DNA from: Hofstenia miamia
Lineage: Eukaryota > Xenacoelomorpha > Acoela
Assembly: GCA_004352715.1 (NCBI GenBank)
Contig: SCFE01000033.1
Span: forward strand, 270,466-334,465
Direction: 5' to 3'
Length of the DNA stretch: 64,000 nucleotides
Position numbers and translations under genes: made by a program. Of this stretch, positions 37,444 through 48,266 are shown in pieces. Under the pieces are notes generated by a model. The model had not been told where the DNA came from. It worked only from the letters and a program-made list of their open reading frames with translations, and ran no database searches. Position 1 is the stretch's first letter; each line of letters opens with the position of its first letter.

Positions 37444-38700
37444 TATATACTAATTCAACAATGTGTCGTTAGGCGTCGCTGCTGTTAATACGAAGAATAA
37501 GAACAATAAGTGTGTCCGTGGTAAAGATGCGAAGACTTCGCGGGAATGAAAATGTGTGTATTAATTAACAAACAACCGCTTCCTGGTAGTATTTGTATGT
37601 GAACGCACGTGTAAACTGGCTTATCAATGATTTCTTAATTGCTCTGAGCAAACAGAGACAAGAAACAACTTTAGCAACCGATACATGTGTTGACCCAAAT
37701 ACTTGACTGGAGAACAAATTAATCTCTGTTTCCCAGCTAAGCACAAATAAGCCAGTAGCATAAAACAACAGTTGCTCTTAAAAGTAAACTGGATATTTAC
37801 ATTGCAACAAAAATGAATAAATATAGCCTACTCCATGCATAACTGTACTGTGTCTGTATAAGTTTTCGGAGGCTTTCTACAAGCAAATTTGCGATTTAGT
37901 CGACCAAAATTTGGCTAGGTCAAATCCTATAAAATACATATACATTTATAGTTAGAAATGGGGCTAAATTTCAGGAGCCCAAAGCCAAACAAAACAAACT
38001 TATATACATGTAGATGTAGAAAATGAGAAAGTTTAGTAAACCTTTTAACAAACATTTAAATAAGTAAAAAATTTTTTACGAGATTATTAACCGACCATGA
38101 GAAGGACTTGGCCCAACTGTGAAGATGCTTCTTCAATGCTTAATATCGGTCACAAAACCCACTAAAATTGGTCTTTAAATTTATGGGATTAATTTTCTTC
38201 CTATTTAGTTCTCGAATACACAAATAAGTGGAGGTTTTTCGAATATCTGAATATCTTCTGTCTAATTCACAGCATACAAGAGGAAACTGATATTTGAAGC
38301 TTTTTCTTCATAAAATGTCAGAATTCCAACAAATAATGATCATTTGTTAGCAAAGTCTAGGTCTTACAGAGTTTAAGTCTGTAGATTTTTCAAAAATAGG
38401 CTCTTGTAATCAGTGGTATCAAACTATTTAAAAATCAAGGAAGACTGAAGTTCAAAAAATTCGAATGTGAGTTTTTAATTTAAATTTCTATGACTTGTAT
38501 AAAAATTCTTTATTAATCAATTTGCCAAAGCCCAAAGGGCATATTACATCTGAAGTTCCAACACTTAACCCAATCTCACTCAGATATTTTTTCGTAGTAC
38601 TACCTGTAGCCTTTTTACCTTAGACTACTTTTTAACCTATTTATATACACATAAATTTATTATTAACCACATTCAATCAAGGATGATTTTTGAGCAAGCA
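37444..38700. promoter_or_regulatory. Upstream region of the Nova-like gene
   Basis: Immediately upstream of the ATG the sequence is richer in CG dinucleotides (37470-37550) than the surroundings, as expected for a 5' UTR or promoter. No TATA box or initiator can be assigned with confidence. The remainder to 38700 shows no recognised feature. Confidence 0.3.
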
Positions 38701-38770
38701 TTAATCTATCAAATTCTTCTGGCTTACTGCTACAAAACAAATTTTTTATAAAGAAAAATTATTATAATAA

Positions 38771-39166
38771 TTGCTTAATAATAAATTTTGCAATAAAGTA
38801 AGAAGGCAGCAAAGCTGTGCAGATATTACATCAAAATTTTTTTCAAATCAACAGGGGCCTATGGACCCTAAACTTCAGGCCTCTTCTTGTAATGCAATAT
38901 ATATATATATATATTCTTGTGATGAGTGTAATGCCTCATACATCGGGGAGACAAGAAGACATTTGGAAATTAGAATTAAAGAACACCTAAGAGGTCACCT
39001 AACATCAGAAATTTACTTACATCATCACCAAGCAACAAAAGATCATTTTAAAATATTAACAAAGAACAAACATACCAAGATCACTGAAGCATTATTAATA
39101 AAACAACAACGTAAAAAACTTTTAAATAGACAATTAAACCATGTTAGCATTCTTAAACTTTTCTAA
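38771..39166 (+). pseudogene. Penelope-like element, GIY-YIG endonuclease domain (5'-truncated)
   Basis: Sequence: the 131-codon frame contains SCDECNASYIGETRRHLEIR, followed by IKEHLRG, then KITEALLIKQQRK and LLNRQLNH. This has the CxxC motif, the GIY-YIG equivalent (ASYIG), the R...H positions and the catalytic Glu (TEALLI) of the nuclease. Family knowledge: this arrangement is the C-terminal endonuclease of Penelope-like retroelements, normally preceded by a reverse transcriptase. No reverse transcriptase is visible upstream, so the copy is 5'-truncated, as is common. A (TA)n tract at about 38899-38914 interrupts the domain start, replacing the beta strand before CDEC with YIYIY. The hammerhead motif at 39187-39230 lies 20 bp after the stop. 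Confidence 0.8.
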
Positions 39167-39186
39167 ACTTTCCCTCTATACTCTAT

Positions 39187-39230
39187 ATGCACTGACGAAG
39201 CTATACGTATGTAGCGAAACATGTTTGCGG
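39187..39230 (+). ncRNA. Type I hammerhead ribozyme motif of a Penelope-like element
   Basis: CTGACGA (39192-39198) and GAAA (39216-39219) are the two invariant core segments. Between them GCTATA/TGTAGC forms a 6-bp stem II with a CGTA loop. After GAAA, the self-complementary CATG followed by TT supplies a minimal stem III and the U-H cleavage dinucleotide. The following TGCG pairs with TGCA before CTGACGA to make stem I. Family knowledge: Penelope-like elements carry such minimal type I hammerheads, often active as dimers because stem III is too short. Location just after the endonuclease stop fits this. Confidence 0.75.
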
Positions 39231-39277
39231 AATAAATCTTTCATAATATGCTAAGTCTTAGCAAAATATCATTTAAA

Positions 39278-39298
39278 TATATATATATATATATATAT
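39278..39298. repeat. (TA)n microsatellite
   Basis: Uninterrupted TA units between the Penelope-like 3' end and the following LINE-like sequence. Confidence 0.9.
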
Positions 39299-39559
39299 GG
39301 TGAAGATTTAAAAGCATGCCCTAACGAAATAAAATTGGAATGTTCTATAGCTAAACATATTACTATTTATAGCAATTACGACAAAACTAGGAATTTATTA
39401 CAAAAAACATATTATTGTTCAGGAAGTTTGTGCAATCAGACAGCGAAAAAATTTGAGTATGTCTAAACATTAAATTTATGACGAAATCCGTTTCCGTATT
39501 AAAAGAGGAAATTATGTAAGAAGAAACAGAGAATTTTAATAAACATTTGATTAGGTTTA

Positions 39560-40430
39560 ATGAACATCTCTACGAAGATGTATTGTTAATTGAAACTAAA
39601 TCCCACGATCTTGCAAAATTGGAAATTACAGAGGTATTTTGGGTAGGAATCAAATTCATCACCAGGATTGGGTAAAATTCCATCTTGTGCTTATACCAAG
39701 TTTAAGTATGAACTTACTCAGAAATACTATGAAATCTTTCAAGAGAGTTCTTCAGAGTATCGCTACCCTGATTGTTGGGAAAAGGCAGTTACTTCTCATA
39801 TTCCTAAATCTAGAGATGTTACTTACAATGATCCAAAACCTTATCAGCCAGTTCCTGTAACTATGATTTCAGCTTGATGTGAATTAATTGCTTAACAAAT
39901 TTTCGCTACGGTCGCTTTTACCTTTTAAAGTTTCACTTATCACTACTTGCGCTTTTGTGCTTTCGCTTATAGCGCCTATGAAATGTATGTATATTATTTT
40001 AACTTTCACTTTGGTTAGAATAAAATAGAAGAATATCTACATAGGAATATATTGCGAAAAAAGCCAATAAATATACTGATGTACGCTCAAAATATTGTCA
40101 GAAACAAGGAGTTCCACAATTTTCCAAAATGTAAGCACAAATTTTGATTATGACGATACATTATATTATCATCAACGTTTTGATTATACGGGATCTACTG
40201 TGTGGAGTTACGTGTAAGCCCTCTTCTCCCGAAATGAGTGTAAAATATGACCAATTGTTAAGAATTATTCGAGAACATATAGTTCAGGAAAGCATTGCTC
40301 CACAACAGACATTAGTTTGATACTTGGGTTTTGTATATAGATAGCAAGTTGAACTGGAACATGCACACATTAGAAATTGTCAAGAAAATGAACTTCATTA
40401 TTCGAGGACTTACGTTTTCATTGGTTTTGT
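39560..40430 (+). pseudogene. LINE copy 1, decayed reverse transcriptase
   Basis: The plus strand reads IPSCAYTKFKYELTQKYYEI and CWEKAVTSHIPKSRDVTYND followed by PKPYQPVPVTMIS at 39668-39870. This matches the start of non-LTR reverse transcriptases (…W..A.V.PIPK......YRPISLT). Near 40320-40425 another frame gives VYIDSKLNWNMHTLEIVKK, the LGV.IDSKL.W..H motif from the end of the reverse transcriptase. The middle (active site) is deleted or unrecognisable, and stops and frameshifts separate the parts. No endonuclease part is visible to the left. Confidence 0.6.
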
Positions 40431-40877
40431 TAGTTTGACGATAATAATCTTTATGAATTAAGACTCTTATGGGTGTCTGGATAGTCAATTCCCTTACGAA
40501 AGAAGCTAATGAAGCCAGTCAAGTTGTTAGCTAAAATTGCTAAACTTTATCAATCTGTGCTGGTGAACATTATAAGCGATTGTTTTGCTAACCATTTCAT
40601 AATACATACTTTCAAGCTGTCGTACTAAGGTTCTTAAGAATTCCTTCGACTTTGCAGCATTGATTTTCCTTTGTTTATTTAGTAAAATGAAAACATTCAT
40701 AAGTCCAGAATCTTCATTAAATGATCGCATTACAGAAAAACCATTGTTAATAAATTGTTTCGAATTTATTCAAAGTGGCATTCATAAAAAGACTAATGAT
40801 CGAAAATCGAATGCTTTCCCAAGATCGCACTCCAATATATGCTGTTTTCATATTAAATCGCTATGCAAATTGTCAGA

Positions 40878-41270
40878 TAGGGTTTACGAGACCTCAATAA
40901 AGTTGGCGACGAGTCTCGTCTGTCAAAAAAAGTCTCGATCTCGGCCGAGACCAAGCTTAAGTCTCGTTCCGAATTTCAATTGTTCGGTTTTTCGGCTAAT
41001 AACATAAAGAATAGTCATTAAATAATCCTCGTTATGAGCCGATACTTTTTAAGAAAGATTTACTAATAAAAAACTCAATTTAATTGAAATTTTCGAAACA
41101 AAATTGGTACATCAATAATTTATATCTCCCAATATGTTTGAAAAAGTCTCGACTAGGTATCGAATTTAGTTGAATTTTTCGGAATTCATTCGAGTGTCGT
41201 CTCGAATCGGAAAGTCTCGGAATTTGGTCTTGAGTTTCGAAAAAGTCTCGTCTCGGTCTCGTAAATCCTG
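40878..41270. mobile_element. MITE with GTTTACGAGACC termini, between two LINE pieces
   Basis: The left end TAGGGTTTACGAGACC pairs with the right end GGTCTCGTAAATCCTG. Both are followed inward by repeated GTCTCG units (GACGAGTCTCGTC at the left, AGTCTCGTCTCGGTCTCG at the right). CAGG...CCTG-type ends suggest hAT; the flanks TTGTCAGA and TTGTTGTT share only their first four bases, so the superfamily is uncertain. Confidence 0.6.
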
Positions 41271-41439
41271 TTGTTGTTATTCCACGTAATTTGACATTGT
41301 AATGTAATTGGCTTAAAAGAAAATGGATTAGCACTTGTTCTCAGGATCAATTTTATATTTTTCAAATATTGAATTTTAGTTTACACAATATTACCATTTA
41401 TTTTGCAAAATATATTATTATTATTATATTTGAGAAATT

Positions 41440-42433
41440 ATCCATAGATATATGTGGTGACTTAAATATGCCTGAAGTCAATTAAGGATACATTTTGAAA
41501 ACGTAATTTCGATAATGCATTTATTGAATTTGTGAAGAAACATGATTTGGAACAAATTATTGATTTTCCAACACAAATTTGCGGAAATTCTCTAGATTTC
41601 ATAGTTACCATTAATAAAATCTCCAAATATTACAACATATTAAACCTAAAAATTATTTTTCTGAGCATGCGTTCATCACCCTAAGCTTCCTGTCGAACAA
41701 TAAATGCTAATTGTGATGATTTTATAATAANGATTTCATAGTTACCATTAATAAAATCTCCAAATATTCCAACATATTAAACCTAAAAATAATTTTTATG
41801 AGCATGCGTTAACACCTTAAGCTTCCAGTTGAACAATCAATACTAATCGTTACGATTTTATAATATAATGTAATAACTCTGAAGTGAAAGTCTCCCACAC
41901 TCAATCAATCTAATTCCCAAGAAATAGCTTCTGATGTACCGCTTTAAGTGATCATTTAAATTTATACCTTAAAGATTGGTATGATGCATTTTTGAAATCA
42001 TACGGCAGCTAAGTGTAAGAAAAGAATGGATTTTCCNCGTTCATCACCCTAAGCTTCCTGTCGAACAATAAATGCTAATTGTGATGATTTTATAATAAAA
42101 TGTAATAACTCTGAATAGTCCCCACACTCAATCAATCTAATTCCCAAGAAATAGCTTCTGATGTAACGCTTTAAGTGATCATTTAAATTTATACCTTAAA
42201 GATTGGTATGATGCATTTTTTGAAATCATACGGTCTTATACGACAGCTAAGTGTAAGAAAAGAATGGATTTTCCAAGCTATTTCAGTTCTCATTCAATAC
42301 ACTTATTAAACAGATCCTTGATGCTTAGAAGATATTATTGTAAATCACCTTCTCCACTCACTAAAATATAGATTCTCCATTTATCGTATGTACGATTTCA
42401 ATCCATAGAGTTAGATAAAATTATATATATTAC
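41440..42433 (+). pseudogene. LINE copy 2, endonuclease C-terminal part and linker (left half)
   Basis: At 41445-41475 the reading is ICGDLNMPEVN followed by a stop where Trp is expected, the GDLN.P...W motif of apurinic-type LINE endonucleases. Next come DLEQIIDFPTQICGNSLDFI (41547-41606) and a degraded SDH-like segment. The linker continues with DWYDAFLKSY and YYCKSPSPL-like motifs up to 42430. Two single-N joins (41731 and 42037) with repeated flanking sequence confuse the middle. The right half resumes at 44019 after an inserted DNA transposon. Confidence 0.6.
41606..42290. repeat. Overlapping duplicates around two single-N joins (assembly artefact)
   Basis: The sequence before the N at 41731 is repeated after it, starting GATTTCATAGTTACCATTAA. 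The segment CGTTCATCACCCTAAGCTTC occurs before 41731 and again after the N at 42037, followed by a second version of 41870-42030. The copies differ by a few bases and small indels, as two haplotypes would. Confidence 0.75.
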
Positions 42434-44014
42434 CGGTTAGTCTGACGCGAGACAATTATTGCGTTATGTGTGAATGGGGTATGACATACACCAATTAAAG
42501 AAACTGCCAATAAAGCGCATAGTTCACAAATACAAACCGTTAATATAAATGTTTCCTTGAAGCAATGTGTACCTTGCCTTGAAGCAACATTAAATTTGGT
42601 GGTTTCCTTATAAATCAATCATAATAATTCCTCAATTTTATGTACGCACATGCATACATTCTTCTTTGAACTGATCTTTCTGAAACATTTTGGTTTTCAT
42701 TCCGCATAGTGCAACTTATTATTACCTCTTGCGAAGATTGACTTAACTTTTTGTTAATCATGTGTAATATTTGCTTATGGACTATTTGATAGCCTAAAAG
42801 CCACCAATTTTTAGAACTTCTTGCCAATGGCAGTAGTAAACTAATTGCCCGAAGTAATATGTCGTCCTGTTCCAATATATGGCTTAATAAGATACATTAT
42901 AAGATCAAATAGTATACAGATTTGCGAGTTCATTTGTAGTGTACATGTATGTATGAATATGTTATATATATATATATATATATATATATAACCTTCATGG
43001 CTCTGTGTCATTGTATTGGATAAACTTCACGCGCTCTTAGTATTCCAAAAATTGTTCGTCAATTGTAAGTAATTCCAAAAGAATATACCTGTATAACTTT
43101 TTTAAGTTGACGATTTCTTCATTAACTGTATTTAAGATTGAAGTTTTAAAAAACAATGCAATGTAAAAGCTGTTTTGCAGATAGCAAAACCATCTCTTAA
43201 TCACCACAATTCATCAAATTTCTAGGAAATAGCGAAACGCACCAATTAAGATCAATATTCTTTTGAAGACTTCCTGTTCAGACATAATAATTGGTGGCGA
43301 GTTCTTTTTATTGCCATTATGTTCTGAATTCCATGCACTAACCTTTCATCTTCCAAAAGCATTATTATGCTGATGAGTTTCTGGAAAGCGATACCGCAGG
43401 AAAGGAAAAAGTCTCACCCTCAGTCAATTGATTTATTTCACGAATAAAGTTATCTTTGTTTTTTGTTGATCTGTGGGATTTGACTGTTCGCAATGCTGCT
43501 ATGCAAAGTTCATTCAAGTGATCATTACTAGATGTTTCATCTTCAAAGTCATATACTCTAGCAGATCAAGATCCAGAATTGTAATATCATCTTAATTGAT
43601 GTTATTAGACTCTTCAACTGCCATAAAATTCGAATCATTAAGTCTCGAAAAATGTGAAAGTCATCATCGTCATCAACTTCCTCTATTATTGCTTAAGTAA
43701 CCAACACTTTTAATATCCAACTACACAAACCCTTTTACCACGACATGATTAGGCAGCAAATCATAATGTATTTTTGCCATATATATTCTAAAGAACGGAT
43801 CTATGAAAGATTGATTAATATATAAGTTGAAAAATTCACTAAAGCTCTGTGTGGGGTATCACATACCCCAATGGTCTCCAGAAGACAATTGCTGTGTAAT
43901 AATTTTGCATAATAAAACTAATGATTGAAAACATATTTAAGTGATTACAAATAAAATAAAAGAAAGAATTCAATGTTAGATGGAGTAAGACATACCCCAG
44001 AAATCGACGAACCG
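42434..44014 (-). mobile_element. Decayed piggyBac-like element inserted in LINE copy 2
   Basis: The ends are CGGTTAGTCTGACG (left) and, reversed, CGGTTCGTCGATTTC (right), preceded by TTAC (42430-42433) and followed by TTAA (44015-44018). Just inside each end is a GGGGTATG-type palindrome (TGGGGTATGACATACACC and its inverted counterpart near 43981); a third copy, GGGGTATCACATACCCC, lies near 43852. Minus-strand remnants include an acidic IIEEVDDDDDF stretch near 43690 and DFEDETSSND near 43550. At the other end is a Cys-containing stretch (GTHCFKE...CICELCA) near 42500-42580. Acidic N-terminus and Cys-rich C-terminus are the piggyBac transposase layout. The catalytic core is not recognisable, so this is a dead copy. 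Confidence 0.5.
42963..42991. repeat. (TA)n microsatellite
   Basis: Uninterrupted TA units inside the decayed piggyBac-like element. Confidence 0.9.
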
Positions 44015-44018
44015 TTAA

Positions 44019-45000
44019 CGAATTTGCTGATTTCTCTTGAATTTATGCTTGTTACAAATTATTCTAAAAACTCTACATTGTCAATACCAATGTTCTGGAA
44101 TGATTTTGCAGCCAATTCTGACATTAGTATAGCAAATTGTTTTAACAACTATTTTCAATCTATATACTCTCCATTAACCTGCATTGAAGACAATAGTATA
44201 TTTGAAAATAACGAACCAAATATAATTGACATAAATTTGGAAGATGTTATAAAGCAACTCCACTTTTAAAGCTGCATGGCTGTTGTCCTGATAACTTATC
44301 TAATGGTTTCTCTAAGACAATATGGTATAAGAATTTGCCCACATCTATTAAATATAGTTAAAGCAATTTTAGATTTGAGCCTATTTCCGAAAATTTGGAA
44401 AATATTTTTTGTTTGCTATATATATATATAAGCGCAGAAAACGTATTTTAATTGTTATAACAATAGGCCAAAATATCTTTGGTTGAAAGAATAATTTTCG
44501 ATTATGTTTAAATTATGTAAGATTCATAATGGATTTATTAAAAAAAGACCTTCTCTACACAACTTCTAAGTTTCCTTGATAACATTGACAGTAATTTTAA
44601 AAATCATAAAAGTACGCACAGTCTACATCGCGATTTTGCGAAAGCATTCAATCTGTGCCTCACCATCGTTTATTGTTTAAATTACATGTATCCCAATTTG
44701 AAGATAGGGGAAGCCTTCTGAAATTAATTAGATCAATCCTTGAAAATCGATTTCAACGTGTTACTATCAATGGTTTTAAATCTATCCCTCTACTATAATA
44801 ACTAGTGGTATTCCACAGGGATCTGTCTTGGGATCGCTGTTATTTATTTTTATTATTATTAATGATCTTCCGGAGTCCCGCTTGCTTAGTTTTCTGTACT
44901 TATTTGCAATGATAGTAAGATTATTTCTAATAGTGAAATACACATCAGAAAATACTATACCTTGTCACAAAAAATGGGACTGTTGAGTTTTGCTTTTCGT
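44019..45000 (+). pseudogene. LINE copy 2, linker end and reverse transcriptase (right half)
   Basis: At 44100-44160 the reading FAANSDISIANCFNNYFQSI matches the segment before the reverse transcriptase of CR1/Jockey-type LINEs (…IAN.FN.YF.SV). At about 44804-44872 it reads ITSGIPQGSVLGSLLFIFI, followed by INDLP, the SG.PQGSVLGPLLF...INDLP motif of the catalytic domain. The adjacent active-site region is decayed (CNDSKI at 44910 in place of YADDTKI). Many stops and frameshifts are present. Confidence 0.7.
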
Positions 45001-45329
45001 TAATATCTTGTGCTGTGTTTGCCTGATAGAAAATGATCAGAGTGTGATTTGTAGAGCATATAATATCGTAACCAACGATGGTAATTAAACTTTAGTGTTA
45101 AAGAATTACCCGCCAAATTGGTAGTTTTTGCTCATGTTTAATCTACTCCGTGCAAACAAACGAGACACATTTCAATTTCTGAATAACAACGTCACCCATG
45201 ATTCTAGTTTTTTATACACAGCATCAGACATGCCAATGACTAAATTCTACAGAAGCTTTAAATTTCTGAAAAGTGGCGTATCACTCAGAAGAAAAGATGA
45301 AGTGGCCGTCCTGTAAAAATTCCGGAACA

Positions 45330-45640
45330 TGAATAGGCACAGATGGACCACCTTAGTTTGAAAAATCCGATTCTCTGGACGAGACATAGCTCAAAAGTTA
45401 ACAGAAAGAACTGGAATTTCTGTTCACCATTCGACAGTGCATCTGTCATTGGCTATGTTGGTTATAAAGAAGAAACTGCCAAAACGAGCACAGAATATCA
45501 CAGATTTGCACGAGAAAAAACGACGGAGTTTTGCAGAAACTTAGCGAAACTTTCAGAGCCGTTTCTCTCATATGAGTGTATTTTTCAGCTGCAGCGAAAC
45601 AAAGCAAAGTGTTGGTGCAGTAGTAAACAGTAAAGGCCTA
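45330..45640 (+). pseudogene. Tc1/mariner-like transposase, N-terminal HTH fragment
   Basis: One frame reads IRFSGRDIAQKLTERTGISV followed by HHSTVH and KKKLPKRAQNITDLHEKKRR. This is the pattern of a Tc1-type second helix-turn-helix (SGRDIA..L....G..VS..TV) and the following linker. The catalytic DDE part is not seen and frames change nearby. Assignment is by motif pattern only. Confidence 0.45.
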
Positions 45641-46977
45641 TGAAAGAGTTGCAAAGTCTGTTCAATAGTTTCGGTTTGGAGGTCACCGATAAATGGGAAT
45701 TTTATTTGCCCAAATTTTACTAGTTAACATGGAAAAATACTTTCTACTAGACTTGATCATATGTAGGGTACTTGTAGGGCAGCCATGTCAGCAACATAAG
45801 GTGTGTTATTAATCTACCCCTTTTACGTTTTTGTTTGCGTAATCAGCAAAGTCCTTTGGACTAGAGAGGACATTCATTTCAGAGAGAACATCCGTGATTT
45901 TTCTGTCGATGTCTTTTACATCTTTCTGAATTAGTTGAAAGTTTATCAGTGTTACAACGTCTACGAGGCATTTTTTTATAAAATATCAATCAAACCAATA
46001 CGTCTTTTCAGTTCTGTCTTATCTCTTCTATGTTTCTCCTACTGTTTCAACACACTTTTTATGATTGCCATTCCTTCGAAACACTCATTTAGCAGTTTTG
46101 CGACTTGGGAATATCAAAACGAATATCTCTACATGTGCATAAAATATACACAAATCATTGGACTAAAAACCTTCACAAGTGTACGTCCGTGCGTCGTGCA
46201 CCTTTTTGCGCATGACAATAGCTTTTAGAATCTAAAGTGACATAAAAGGTAATGTTATATCACATTTTATGAAGGCTGCCAAAGGTCATTTTCACGTGAA
46301 ACGTGAATAAATTCTCTTGGTAATTAAAAACGTCGGATGGACAAAATAATATCTTTTCATTATGTGACAATAATTATATTGTGTCTAAGAATAAATTTTG
46401 TTTATAAATGTGAGCTTTACTATTTGATTGATATTTTAAGCATGCGGATAGATTCCAATTTGCATTATCAGGGAGAAAAAAATCTTTTAAATTTGCAATT
46501 ATGTCAGATTGACACAATTGAACTTTGAAAAGTTATTTCAGCTAATGGGAAAATTGGATATAAATAAAAAGGTCAGTTCAAATATTACACTTTTCTTTTA
46601 TGAAATAGAAACAAAAATTGGCCGTGAAGTGAAATATTTAGAAGCCAATATTTGCAATATCCATCCGACATAATAAGAATGCAGCGGTACTAATAGTAGT
46701 CGAGGTATCTGAGTGTTTTGTTTTTATTTTTGAGTATGGTGTTAGACTTTTTCATAAAGACTAATGATTCTTCTACCAATTTTGATAATCGAGATCGGAA
46801 AATCGGAGATCAAATTCATTTTGAAAACCCAACGAATTTTGTAGCAGGCCTGTTTCAAAATAAGATTGGTGTAACGGGTAATAAAAAATTGCTTCATATC
46901 TTAGTAAAGGAAAATAGCAATGCAACGGCCTCAAGTGTTTATATTGAAAGACGCGGTCACGTGTCGTTGATTGTCAG
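45641..46977. other. Stretch without recognised gene
   Basis: Open frames of 97 codons (45935-46228) and 91 codons (46718-46993) carry no recognisable motif; the latter runs into the family A MITE. No bounded element was identified. Confidence 0.35.
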
Positions 46978-47266
46978 CAGACTTGTCAACTAGGCGAAAA
47001 TTCTATGCTCGGCTAGTTAAAGTTTTGAGTAACTTCGTCTCGTCTCACCACATAAAATCTTTCAATGACGCTCATTTCAGCTCGTTATTTTTTTTAAAAT
47101 ATTGTGCTCAAAGAATTTTTTACATAGCTCTTCCTATTATTTAATAAACATTTCTAAAATAAGATTATAAGAAAGGCATATTGAATGAAAAAATAAGAAA
47201 AATCTGCATAATCAAATTAACAAGCAGAACTATAAACTTGCTTTGCCTAAAATAGGCTCGTTTTGG
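46978..47266. mobile_element. hAT-type MITE, family A, cut by a gap
   Basis: It starts CAGACTTGTCAACTAGGC and follows the 1530-1874 copy closely for about 290 bp, including AAAATAAGAAAAATCTGCAT and TTGCTTTGCCTAAAATAGGC. It is then lost in the N run at 47267. This copy preserves the CAG start that is mutated in the 1530 copy. Confidence 0.75.
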
Positions 47267-48266
47267 NNNNNNNNNNNNNNNNNNNNNNNNNNNNNNNNNN
47301 NNNNNNNNNNNNNNNNNNNNNNNNNNNNNNNNNNNNNNNNNNNNNNNNNNNNNNNNNNNNNNNNNNNNNNNNNNNNNNNNNNNNNNNNNNNNNNNNNNNN
47401 NNNNNNNNNNNNNNNNNNNNNNNNNNNNNNNNNNNNNNNNNNNNNNNNNNNNNNNNNNNNNNNNNNNNNNNNNNNNNNNNNNNNNNNNNNNNNNNNNNNN
47501 NNNNNNNNNNNNNNNNNNNNNNNNNNNNNNNNNNNNNNNNNNNNNNNNNNNNNNNNNNNNNNNNNNNNNNNNNNNNNNNNNNNNNNNNNNNNNNNNNNNN
47601 NNNNNNNNNNNNNNNNNNNNNNNNNNNNNNNNNNNNNNNNNNNNNNNNNNNNNNNNNNNNNNNNNNNNNNNNNNNNNNNNNNNNNNNNNNNNNNNNNNNN
47701 NNNNNNNNNNNNNNNNNNNNNNNNNNNNNNNNNNNNNNNNNNNNNNNNNNNNNNNNNNNNNNNNNNNNNNNNNNNNNNNNNNNNNNNNNNNNNNNNNNNN
47801 NNNNNNNNNNNNNNNNNNNNNNNNNNNNNNNNNNNNNNNNNNNNNNNNNNNNNNNNNNNNNNNNNNNNNNNNNNNNNNNNNNNNNNNNNNNNNNNNNNNN
47901 NNNNNNNNNNNNNNNNNNNNNNNNNNNNNNNNNNNNNNNNNNNNNNNNNNNNNNNNNNNNNNNNNNNNNNNNNNNNNNNNNNNNNNNNNNNNNNNNNNNN
48001 NNNNNNNNNNNNNNNNNNNNNNNNNNNNNNNNNNNNNNNNNNNNNNNNNNNNNNNNNNNNNNNNNNNNNNNNNNNNNNNNNNNNNNNNNNNNNNNNNNNN
48101 NNNNNNNNNNNNNNNNNNNNNNNNNNNNNNNNNNNNNNNNNNNNNNNNNNNNNNNNNNNNNNNNNNNNNNNNNNNNNNNNNNNNNNNNNNNNNNNNNNNN
48201 NNNNNNNNNNNNNNNNNNNNNNNNNNNNNNNNNNNNNNNNNNNNNNNNNNNNNNNNNNNNNNNNNN
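47267..48266. other. Scaffold gap of exactly 1000 N
   Basis: A round-number N run marks a join of unknown size. Distances across it are not meaningful. Confidence 0.97.
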
